From positions 1 through 19,893 of the forward strand of contig CAUDAE010000021.1 in the NCBI GenBank assembly GCA_958447445.1: a DNA stretch of 19,893 nt, in the 5' to 3' direction. Every line of letters begins with the position of its first letter. The first letter of the stretch is position 1. The DNA is from an uncultured Collinsella sp. GTDB taxonomy: Bacteria > Actinomycetota > Coriobacteriia > Coriobacteriales > Coriobacteriaceae. Made by a program: the position numbers and the translations under genes. Under the pieces are notes generated by a model. It was not told the origin of the DNA and did not search any database. It saw only the letters and a program-made list of their open reading frames with translations. Shown here piece after piece: positions 6,601-13,815 of this stretch.

Positions 6601-7074
6601 ATGAATGCCCCCAACGCGCTCCAAAACATCCGCTCAAAACACCCCGTTGCATATGTGGTTCTCTATCTCTTTGTCGGCTGGGCATTGCTGGTTGTCATCA
6701 CCCATGCCATAGCTTTTGGAGCAGAACTGCTGGTAGCCAGCTCGGACCAGCCCGTCGTCAAATGGGAAGCGACCGATGAGTGCACCGATGGAACCCGAAC
6801 TGTCTACTACAACAGCCCGTCCCTCTACCAAGAGTTCAAGGTCAAGATAAAGGACTTCAAGATTGTCGATGCCGAACCGGGCTCTTTATTGACAATCGGG
6901 GCAACCATCAACGCCGAGCAAGTCGAGTGCACGGACAGCCACGCGACGTATCGTATCGACCTCAGCATCCTAGGCCGACCGTCACGCACCTGTCTGCTCG
7001 AATGCGATATCCGCGGCACCACACTACACATGTCCGAAATACAGATGCGCCCGGACATTGAGCCCTCTTCTTGA
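6601..7074 (+). CDS. Small single-pass membrane protein, function unknown
   Basis: A 157-residue protein with one transmembrane helix (VAYVVLYLFVGWALLVVITHAIAF, ~16-39) and a ~115-residue hydrophilic C-terminal part, probably outside the cell. That part alternates strand-like segments (FKVKIKDFKIVDAEPGSLLTI, TYRIDLSILG) and holds four Cys (DECTDG, VECTDS, RTCLLECD) that could form two disulfides. I recognise no family. Expression signals are good (TATAAT and GGAGGTG). The gene runs opposite to dnaX and ebfC and ends 21 nt from the dnaX stop, so it interrupts the usual dnaX-ebfC-recR string and is probably a later insertion. Its less extreme GC content supports that. Confidence 0.8.
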   Translation: MNAPNALQNIRSKHPVAYVVLYLFVGWALLVVITHAIAFGAELLVASSDQPVVKWEATDECTDGTRTVYYNSPSLYQEFKVKIKDFKIVDAEPGSLLTIGATINAEQVECTDSHATYRIDLSILGRPSRTCLLECDIRGTTLHMSEIQMRPDIEPSS

Positions 7075-7095
7075 GCGGTATACCCGCCTGCGCAG

Positions 7096-9561
7096 CTACT
7101 CCACCGGCTTGAAGATGGTGGACTGACCGAAGACGCTGCGGATGAGGGCTTTGGCCTCGTCCTCGGTCTGCGGGATGCTCGGGGCTGCGCCCTGATGGCC
7201 GAAGGGGCTGCCGGCGCCGGGGTTGGACTCCCAAGGGGCAGCGGGGGCGTCCTCCTCTTTGGGCTCCGCCGCGGCGGGTTTGGACGCGGACGCCGCACCC
7301 GGCACGTCGAACGGAGGCAGATCGTCCCCGCCGGCATCGGCAGCAAAACTGCCGACCATGGCATCGTCGTAGGGCACCTGCTCGGATTCCCACGGCGCAG
7401 ACGGCGCGGCAGGCTGAGCCTTGGGAGCGGACGAGCGCTCGGGCGCGCGGGGCGCGGGCTCGGTCGGGAGCTTGCCCGTGGCAGGAGCGCCGGCAGGGTT
7501 GTCGGAGCGCAGCCAGGGGGCCTTAGCCAGGTCGGATGACTTGGGCGCAGGCGCGGCGGCGGGTTTGGGCGCGGGAGCCGGAGCAGCCGGTTTGGGCGCA
7601 GCGGGCTTAGGTGCCGACGGGGTCGGTGCCATCACCGGCGTCGCTTGCCGCTGCGGCGCGCTGGCGCTCGAGGATACAGGGGCCGCCGAGGACACGGGTT
7701 GCGGGTCCGCAGATGCCGCAGCCCGTGCAGATGGAGAATGCTCCTCATGTTGAGGAGCCGGCGTGCCACCTCCATCCAGGACGTAGTCGACAGTGCGACG
7801 ACCAAAGACCGCGCAGACCGTCGGCAGGACCACCGACTGCGTGTCGGCGCGACCGAGCATCTTGATGGCAAAGGTCGAGCCCGCGGGGAACGAGACCGTG
7901 AGCTTGGAGCCGTCGTCGGCCGTGGCGCGGGCGTTGAGTAGCAGGCCTGCATAGGAAGCCTGACGAGCCTTGACGCGCTCGACGACCTCGGCCCATTTGC
8001 GCTGGAGCTCGCCGGCGTCCTCGACCGCGGGGGTCTCGGCAGCACCGGCAGCGGCAACCTGGGCGGCGTTGTTGGGCCTGGACACCGGCACGGTCGATGC
8101 AGCAGGCGCGGGAGCAGGAGCCGCAATGGGTTGAGGTGCAGGCGTTACAGGTTTGGGCGCGGGAGCCGGAGCCGCGGACTTGGACGCAGGCTGGGCAGCC
8201 GGAACAGCAGCGCCGCGGTCCCAAGGCATGCCACCCTGATGCGCAGACGCAGCAGCGGGGACGGCGGTCGCCGCAGGAGTAGCAGCTCGGGCACCCGAAA
8301 TCAGCGTCGGCTGCTGGACAGCGGGTGCGGATGCAGCAGGCGCACTCGCTTGAGCAGCAGCCACGCTCGCCGGAACGGCGGCGTTGGCAACCATGGCCTC
8401 CAAGCGAGCCACGCGCTCAGCCAAAGCCTCAATCGTTAAATCGGCCTCGGGACGTGCCAGACGCGTGCAGGCGATCTCGAGCACCAGGCGCACGTCGCTC
8501 GCACCCCTCATCTCCAAGGCGGCGTCGTCGAGCACCGTCAGCACGCGAGCCAAACGATCGGCAGGATGCTCGCCAAAGGCAGCGGCCTCGGCAGCAAGCG
8601 CCTCGGCCTGCTCGGAGCCGCCCTCAAACAACTCGGCACGGGCACCGGCAACGCAAGCAACATACACGTCGCGTACGTGCGCCACCAGGTCGCGCGTCAG
8701 TTCCAGCAGATCGTTACCTTCCTCGACCTGCGCGCGAATAAGCCCATACAACTCGGCGACATCGCGATCAGCAATGGCGCGCGCAAACTCGCCCAGAATC
8801 TGGTCCGAAACTTCGCCCAAAAGCGAGCGGGCATCGTCCGCATGCACGGTGCCGTTGCCAAAGACGCTCAGCTGCTCCAGCGTGGAGAGCGCGTCGCGCA
8901 TGCCGCCCTTGGCATGGCGCGCCACGATGGCAAGCGCCTCGTCGTCGTAGTCGAAGCCCTCCTGCTCGCACACGTATGCCAGGCGGCGCTCGATATCCTC
9001 GTTACCGATGCGGTGGAAATCAAAGCGCTGGCAGCGCGAGAGGATGGTCTCCAGAATCTTTTGCGGGTCGGTGGTGCACAGCACAAAGATCACGTGCGCC
9101 GGCGGCTCCTCAAGCGTCTTGAGCAGCGCGCTGAACCCCGCCGTCGTGACCATGTCGACCTCGCCGATGATATAGATCTTGTACTTGCCGCGCACCGGGG
9201 CAAAGTTGACGGAGTTGATGATCTCCTCGCGCACGTTGTCCACGCCGGTACGGCTTGCGGCATCGAGCTCGTAGACATCCGGGTGGTTGCCCTCGGCAAT
9301 GAGCTCGCACTCCTCGCAAGTACCGTCGGGCATGCAGCCGCTTGCACCCTCGGCGCGCGTCGCCTCGGCATTGTGGCACAGCAGCGCCTTGGCCAGAATG
9401 CGCGCCATGGTGGTCTTGCCCGTGCCGCGCGGTCCGCAGAACAGGTAGGCGTGGGACAGGCGTCCCTCGGTGATGGCGTGCTCGAGCGTCGAGACGATAT
9501 GCTGCTGGCCCACCACAGAGTCGAAGGTGAGCGGGCGATACTTTCGGTACAACGATTCCAT
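7096..9561 (-). CDS. dnaX: DNA polymerase III subunit gamma/tau
   Basis: The 821-residue protein starts at ATG 9561, with GGGGGAG just upstream; the frame stays open further upstream but homology begins at MESLYRKYRP. It is the clamp-loader ATPase that places the sliding clamp at replication forks. Visible are Walker A GPRGTGKTT (43-51, K49), the zinc module (C62, C76, C82, C85), LLKTLEEPP and the sensor CTTDPQKI. At the Walker B site the usual IIDEVHM reads IIGEVDM (G133, E134), losing the conserved Asp. After ~residue 380 comes a long Ala/Pro-rich linker with APKP/APAP repeats, including a direct DNA repeat GGTTTGGGCGCGGGAGCCGG near 7565 and 8153, then a second folded segment (ELQRKWAEVVERVKARQASY) and another linker. 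No A-rich slippery sequence for a gamma form was seen. It is longer than usual because of the linkers. Confidence 0.95.
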   Translation of the reverse strand: MESLYRKYRPLTFDSVVGQQHIVSTLEHAITEGRLSHAYLFCGPRGTGKTTMARILAKALLCHNAEATRAEGASGCMPDGTCEECELIAEGNHPDVYELDAASRTGVDNVREEIINSVNFAPVRGKYKIYIIGEVDMVTTAGFSALLKTLEEPPAHVIFVLCTTDPQKILETILSRCQRFDFHRIGNEDIERRLAYVCEQEGFDYDDEALAIVARHAKGGMRDALSTLEQLSVFGNGTVHADDARSLLGEVSDQILGEFARAIADRDVAELYGLIRAQVEEGNDLLELTRDLVAHVRDVYVACVAGARAELFEGGSEQAEALAAEAAAFGEHPADRLARVLTVLDDAALEMRGASDVRLVLEIACTRLARPEADLTIEALAERVARLEAMVANAAVPASVAAAQASAPAASAPAVQQPTLISGARAATPAATAVPAAASAHQGGMPWDRGAAVPAAQPASKSAAPAPAPKPVTPAPQPIAAPAPAPAASTVPVSRPNNAAQVAAAGAAETPAVEDAGELQRKWAEVVERVKARQASYAGLLLNARATADDGSKLTVSFPAGSTFAIKMLGRADTQSVVLPTVCAVFGRRTVDYVLDGGGTPAPQHEEHSPSARAAASADPQPVSSAAPVSSSASAPQRQATPVMAPTPSAPKPAAPKPAAPAPAPKPAAAPAPKSSDLAKAPWLRSDNPAGAPATGKLPTEPAPRAPERSSAPKAQPAAPSAPWESEQVPYDDAMVGSFAADAGGDDLPPFDVPGAASASKPAAAEPKEEDAPAAPWESNPGAGSPFGHQGAAPSIPQTEDEAKALIRSVFGQSTIFKPVE

Positions 9562-9676
9562 GGGTGCTCCCCCGGGTATACTGAGTCTTGTTGCCGCGAC
9601 GGCCAAGCGGTCGCACGGCATACTGCATTCATAATAACCCGTACGGCGAGCCCGCCGCGATAGGAGTCCAAAGAGC
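9562..9676. promoter_or_regulatory. Divergent promoter region of dnaX and the YcxB-like gene
   Basis: These 115 bp separate two divergent start codons, so both promoters should lie here. Candidate -10 elements are CATAAT on the plus strand (9630-9635) and, overlapping it, TATTAT on the minus strand. Neither has a convincing -35, so exact promoters are not assigned. Confidence 0.4.
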
Positions 9677-10384
9677 ATGGCAGACGCAGAGAGCAACCTC
9701 GTTCCCTCCGAAGCAGCCGACCAGGTCGAGGTCGCGCTCGAGAAGCAGGCCGCAGCCGACGACGGCATCCTGTACCTCAACGAGTACCAGTACGAAAACG
9801 ACCTGGTCACCGACTTCGCCCGTCTGGTCGCCTCGCCCAGGCGTCGCGGCTCGCTGTATGTCGCCGCGGCAATTGCCGCGCTCATCGGCATCGGCATGCT
9901 GGTGGCCGGCGGCAACTGGATCAAGTTTGGCGTCGTCCTGATCGTATTCGGCGCCTTTTTGGCCTGGTGGAGCAAAAACCTGCACCACACCCTCGCCCGC
10001 GACTTTATCGACGCCGTTGAGGCCGACGAGTCAATGGGTGGCCGCTATCGCCGCGTCGCCGCCAACGAGGACGGCCTGATGGTTTGGGGCAAGAGCGGCA
10101 AGTCACAGTTCTTCCCGTTTGACAAGCTCGACCACGTGCTCGACGGCGAGCGCATCTTTGTGGCCATGTTCGCCGACCAGGGCGTGACGATCCCCAAGGA
10201 CACCTTCGTCCGTGGCGATGCCGAGCAGTTCGGCCCCTTCCTCAAGGCCCGCATCAACAAAAAACTCCGCATCGAGACCAAGCGCAAGAAGATGAAGGCA
10301 GAAAAGGCCGCTGCCGAAGCCAAACAGGGCGACAAGCCCCAGGAGACCAAGCGCAAGCAGAAGAAGAACAAGAAAAAGCGCTAA
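9677..10384 (+). CDS. YcxB-like membrane protein
   Basis: A 235-residue protein. A charged N-terminus (~57 residues) is followed by two close hydrophobic helices (GSLYVAAAIAALIGIGMLVAGG and IKFGVVLIVFGAFLAWW, ~58-97). A soluble part then matches the YcxB-like pattern: YRRVAANEDGLMVWGKSGKSQFFPFDKLDHV, then VTIPKDTFVRGD and FGPFLKARI. The last ~45 residues are extremely basic (KRKKMK, KRKQKKNKKKR), possibly binding acidic lipid or nucleic acid. YcxB-like proteins are small membrane proteins of unknown function. The start has AGGAG (9662-9666), 10 nt upstream, slightly long spacing. It diverges from dnaX and precedes the kinase cluster by 144 bp. Confidence 0.8.
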   Translation: MADAESNLVPSEAADQVEVALEKQAAADDGILYLNEYQYENDLVTDFARLVASPRRRGSLYVAAAIAALIGIGMLVAGGNWIKFGVVLIVFGAFLAWWSKNLHHTLARDFIDAVEADESMGGRYRRVAANEDGLMVWGKSGKSQFFPFDKLDHVLDGERIFVAMFADQGVTIPKDTFVRGDAEQFGPFLKARINKKLRIETKRKKMKAEKAAAEAKQGDKPQETKRKQKKNKKKR

Positions 10385-10439
10385 GGCCAAGCCAGGCAGG
10401 CAGCCTCGCATCCCGCTATCCTCCCCATGCACCCGAGCG

Positions 10440-10448
10440 TGCTACACT
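10440..10448 (+). promoter_or_regulatory. Candidate extended -10 promoter for the kinase-FHA-PP2C cluster
   Basis: TGCTACACT fits an extended -10 (TG-N-TANNNT), about 80 bp before the kinase start. No good -35 is seen, as expected for extended -10 promoters. It would drive the plus-strand cluster from 10529 onward. Confidence 0.35.
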
Positions 10449-10528
10449 AGCAGCATCTATGCCACCGCGAACGGCTCGGCTCCGCGCCCGCCACTCGCAA
10501 ACGAACTTTAAACGCACGAGGGTTGGCC

Positions 10529-12382
10529 ATGCCGCTTTTCTCGCAACATACCGCCCGGTTCTCGCCGGACGTTCCTTTGGAGGGCACCAGCTCTCGCGAG
10601 CTGCTCAAGCGGTACCAGCCGCTCGAGACACTTGCGACCGGCGGTTTTGGCTCCATCGAGATCTGCCGCGACACGCACCTGCGCCGCCGCGTCGCCATTA
10701 AGCGCATCCCCCTTATCAACGGTGCCGGCATGCCCGCCAGCGACATCATGGATGTCCTGCGCGAGGCGCACACCGCCGCCATGCTTCAACATCCCAATAT
10801 CGTGCAGGTCATCGACTTTACGCACGACACAGCCTATGCCTACCTGGTTATGGAATATGTCGATGGCATGTCGCTGGCCGAGTTTTTGCACCGCGTGGAC
10901 GGCCACTCACTTACCTTTGACGAGGCCGCGGCCATTGCCGATGCCCTGGGCCAGGCGCTCACCTTCGCCCATAGTAATGGCGTACTCCACCTGGACATTA
11001 AGCCCGCCAACGTGCTCATCGACCACTCGGGCAATGTAAAGCTCACCGACTTTGGCATGGCGCGACTGTCGTCCGCCGGTGGCTTTGGCGGCTCGCGCGG
11101 CGGCACCATCGGCTACATGCCGCCCGAGCAGCTCGATATCGAGACCGGCACGGTCGATGAGCGCGCCGATGTCTTTGCCCTCGCCTGTGTGATCTACGAG
11201 AGCCTGTGCGGCAGCGCCCCCTTTATGGCGGCTACGCCCGCCGACTCGCTCGACCGCATCATCGGCGGCGCCACCTATCCCAGCGAGCTGATACCACACT
11301 TCCCCCCGGGAGCCGAGGCCGCGCTCATGAGCGCGCTCTCCCCCATGCCGCAGGACCGCCCCAACAGCATCGAGGCATTTTGCGACCAGCTCCTTGCCGG
11401 TCTGGGCAGCGTGCGCGAAGGCCGTCGCAGCCTGGAGCAAATGGTTGGCGAGCTTTCGGATGACGAGCAGGAGCTCGACGATATCGAGCCGTCGCACTAC
11501 GAGGACGACGCCATCGAGGTCGACCCCGCACTCGGCTGGGCGGGCACGCGCTGGAGCCATGCGCGCGACTACACCATGCGCACTATCTCGGCGCTAACGT
11601 GCGGCACCTTTAGCTTTTTGTTGATGCAAACGGCCGGGGTCGCGGCGCTTCCCGGCCTGGTCATTGCGGCTATCGCGATCGGAGCGGCGGCTGGCCTGGC
11701 CCCCCAGATCGGCTCGGCCATCTCGGCTGTGGGCTTTTTGGTGCTCATGGCCAACGCCACCATGCAGGCACAGGGCATCCTGTCGATGCTGCCCGTCGCG
11801 GTGATCTTTGCCGCCGCCATGTCCGGTTGGTGGATCGCCTGGGGTCGTACCGAGGCTGCCGCGAGCGCCGCGCTCACCTGTGCACTCACGCTTGGCTGTC
11901 TGACCGGCAATACCTTCCTGGCAGCTGGGGTCGCCGCCGGCGTCGCGTCATTTTGGCTCGGCCCGGCAAGCGCCGCCGCGGCAACGGGCATGGGCGCGCT
12001 TTTTGCCCGTCTGGCCACGGTCGCGCTTTCAGCCGGAGGCGTGCTGGGGCTCGGTAACGTTGCCGCAGCGCTGGGAGACCCGCTCCTTTGGGCTGCCTTT
12101 GTGCTGGTCGCGGCAACTGCCGCGGCGTCATCTGCGCTGCTCAATGCCCATGCCAAGCGTGCCGATCAGGGCTCAAACCTTGCCGCAATCGCCGCCATCG
12201 CTGTCACCGGCATCGGCTGCGCAGCGGCGTCCTGTCTTGCACACCATATGGAAATTGCCAGCCTTGCAGCCGCGGTCGTCGCCAAGGCGGCGGTTGCGGG
12301 AACCCTATCCTCTATAATCGTTGGGATATGCCTATATTTGCTCGGATACCAAAGAACCTATACGGAGAGTGATCTTTCGTGA
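10529..12382 (+). CDS. Ser/Thr protein kinase with multi-helix membrane C-terminus (non-RD)
   Basis: The ATG at 10529 has GAGGG a few nt upstream and is preferred over an in-frame TTG six bases earlier; the product is 617 residues. The kinase domain (~29-290) shows LATGGFGSIE (glycine loop), VAIKRI (K58), HLDIKPANVL (catalytic D156, with Leu replacing the usual Arg, hence non-RD), TDFG (D174) and YMPPEQ. A charged linker follows (ELSDDEQELDDIEPSHYEDDAIEVD). From ~residue 350 there are about nine to ten hydrophobic Ala-rich helices up to the end, so it is a polytopic membrane kinase lacking PASTA repeats. It overlaps the fhaA-like start by GTGA. In mycobacteria no such kinase precedes fhaA; here it opens the cluster. 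Probable role: phosphorylating FHA ligands in cell-wall growth control (inference). Confidence 0.9.
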   Translation: MPLFSQHTARFSPDVPLEGTSSRELLKRYQPLETLATGGFGSIEICRDTHLRRRVAIKRIPLINGAGMPASDIMDVLREAHTAAMLQHPNIVQVIDFTHDTAYAYLVMEYVDGMSLAEFLHRVDGHSLTFDEAAAIADALGQALTFAHSNGVLHLDIKPANVLIDHSGNVKLTDFGMARLSSAGGFGGSRGGTIGYMPPEQLDIETGTVDERADVFALACVIYESLCGSAPFMAATPADSLDRIIGGATYPSELIPHFPPGAEAALMSALSPMPQDRPNSIEAFCDQLLAGLGSVREGRRSLEQMVGELSDDEQELDDIEPSHYEDDAIEVDPALGWAGTRWSHARDYTMRTISALTCGTFSFLLMQTAGVAALPGLVIAAIAIGAAAGLAPQIGSAISAVGFLVLMANATMQAQGILSMLPVAVIFAAAMSGWWIAWGRTEAAASAALTCALTLGCLTGNTFLAAGVAAGVASFWLGPASAAAATGMGALFARLATVALSAGGVLGLGNVAAALGDPLLWAAFVLVAATAAASSALLNAHAKRADQGSNLAAIAAIAVTGIGCAAASCLAHHMEIASLAAAVVAKAAVAGTLSSIIVGICLYLLGYQRTYTESDLS

Positions 12383-13392
12383 ACTTCCTGAACATCTTCG
12401 AGGACCACGTGGCCGGCATCTTCGGTGCCACCCGTGCCCCGTTCTCCTTTAAGAAGCTTGCTAAGCAGGCCGCTCGCGACATGGAGGATCAGACTCTGGT
12501 GATTAACGGCGTCAACACGGCGCCGGCACTCTATACCATCCTTATCGCCGCCGACGACGATCCCATGCTCGCCCCGTTCTACCCCGAGCTTTCGCGCGAG
12601 GTCCGCGAGTTTGTGAAGGCGCAGGCCGAAAAGCGCCGCTATGTCTTTGTCGGCGAGCCCCTCGTGCGCTTTATGATCGATCCGCAGCTGCGCGCCGGCA
12701 AGTTCTCGGTCTTTGCCGAGAACGTCGATGCCCCCACGCTCGGCCGCCTGTACGAAGAAGAGCGCGCCTATCAAAACGGCCTGGGCCAGAACAACTCCGC
12801 GGCAAGCCGTGCCGCCAGCGCCCCGCGCGCCGGCCAGCAGCAGTTTGCTGCCCCGCAGCAGCAGCGCCCCGCCGCCATGCCCCAGCAACAGCCGACGCCT
12901 CGCGCCGCCGCTCCCGACCCGCTTGCCGTGGCAGACCCCTTCGCGCCTAGCGTCCCCGACCCCGCCGCAGCACCCATCCCGGTGCCGCAGACCGTCTCGC
13001 GCGACGCGCTTGCCGGCATGGGCGGAGCCGCCGCGACCGGTGCCGCCGTGGGCCTAGGCGCCGCAGCCGGCATCGCCTCCAACATGGCGAGCACTCGCGC
13101 CCCGCAGCGCCCGCTCGCCCAGCTCGTCGACGTCGTGAGCGGCGAGAGCCATAGCATCACCTCCGCACAGGTGACCATCGGTCGCGAGCGCTCAGTTTCC
13201 GACATTGCCCTGCGCGACCCCAACGTGTCGCGCCGCCACGCCCAGCTCACCTTTACGGGCTCGGATTGGTCGATCGAGGACCTCAATTCCACCAACGGCA
13301 CGCTCGTCAACAACCGCCGCATTACGCGCTGCCCACTGCGCAACGGCGATCTGCTGACGTTTGGCCTGAGTACCTTTGAATTTAGGGGATAG
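12379..13392 (+). CDS. fhaA: FhaA-like protein: DUF3662 domain plus C-terminal FHA domain
   Basis: A 337-residue cytoplasmic protein starting with GTG inside the kinase stop (GTGA). Residues 1-~125 match the DUF3662/FhaA N-terminal domain (NFLNIFEDHVAGIFG, FVKAQAEKRRYVFVGEP). A Gln/Pro/Ala-rich linker follows (~135-250). The C-terminal FHA (~255-337) is well kept: VTIGRERSVSDIAL, VSRRHAQL and LNSTNGTLVNN, with the phosphothreonine-contacting Arg, Ser, Arg and Asn. Mycobacterial FhaA binds phosphorylated MviN and regulates late peptidoglycan synthesis; a similar adaptor role is inferred from domain order and neighbours. The fhaB-like gene follows 6 nt later. Confidence 0.93.
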   Translation: MNFLNIFEDHVAGIFGATRAPFSFKKLAKQAARDMEDQTLVINGVNTAPALYTILIAADDDPMLAPFYPELSREVREFVKAQAEKRRYVFVGEPLVRFMIDPQLRAGKFSVFAENVDAPTLGRLYEEERAYQNGLGQNNSAASRAASAPRAGQQQFAAPQQQRPAAMPQQQPTPRAAAPDPLAVADPFAPSVPDPAAAPIPVPQTVSRDALAGMGGAAATGAAVGLGAAAGIASNMASTRAPQRPLAQLVDVVSGESHSITSAQVTIGRERSVSDIALRDPNVSRRHAQLTFTGSDWSIEDLNSTNGTLVNNRRITRCPLRNGDLLTFGLSTFEFRG

Positions 13393-13398
13393 TCGCTT

Positions 13399-13815
13399 AT
13401 GAACATCGATATCGTCCTTTTTGCAGGCCGCATCGTCCTGGTCGCCCTGCTCTATATCTTCCTGTTCGCCGTCATGAAGACCGGCGTGGGACTTGTGCGC
13501 GGGCAGCGCCGCGACTCGGCTATCTGGACGATTGATGTGGACAAGGGTCCGCGCGGTATCCGCGGCATCCACGTAGACATGCTCGGCCCCGTCATCGTCG
13601 GTCGCTCGCCATCTTCGGACATCTGCATCAACGAACCGTTCGTCTCGGCCTCGCATGCGCGCTTTTCGCTGCAGGGCCCGGCGCTCATCATCGAGGACCT
13701 CAACTCGCTTAACGGCACGCTCGTCAACGGCCGCCAGCTCGTGGAGCCCGCGACGCTGCGTGAGGGCGACGAAGTCCAGATTGGCGACGTGGTCATGAAG
13801 GTGAACCGTCGATGA
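13399..13815 (+). CDS. fhaB: FhaB/FipA-like membrane-anchored FHA protein
   Basis: A 138-residue protein with one N-terminal transmembrane helix (IVLFAGRIVLVALLYIFLFAV, ~5-25) and an FHA domain (~65-138). The FHA has VIVGRSPSSDICI, VSASHARF and LNSLNGTLVNGRQL. Order and size match FhaB (FipA) of mycobacteria, which binds a phosphorylated partner at the division site. Its stop overlaps the phosphatase start (ATGA), so the two are probably translated together, pairing a phosphothreonine reader with its eraser. Confidence 0.93.
   Translation: MNIDIVLFAGRIVLVALLYIFLFAVMKTGVGLVRGQRRDSAIWTIDVDKGPRGIRGIHVDMLGPVIVGRSPSSDICINEPFVSASHARFSLQGPALIIEDLNSLNGTLVNGRQLVEPATLREGDEVQIGDVVMKVNRR

Noticed and set aside
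7550..8180. Repeated GGTTTGGGCGCGGGAGCCGG as a mobile or CRISPR-like repeat
   Set aside because: It encodes the APAPKP linker of DnaX and repeats because the protein is low-complexity.
8566..9663. 365-codon open frame on the plus strand
   Set aside because: Antisense to the conserved ATPase core of dnaX; no motifs.
9562..9990. N-terminal extension of dnaX up to 9990
   Set aside because: The added residues match no DnaX, overlap the divergent YcxB-like gene, and ATG 9561 has a good Shine-Dalgarno and begins the conserved MESLYRKYRP.
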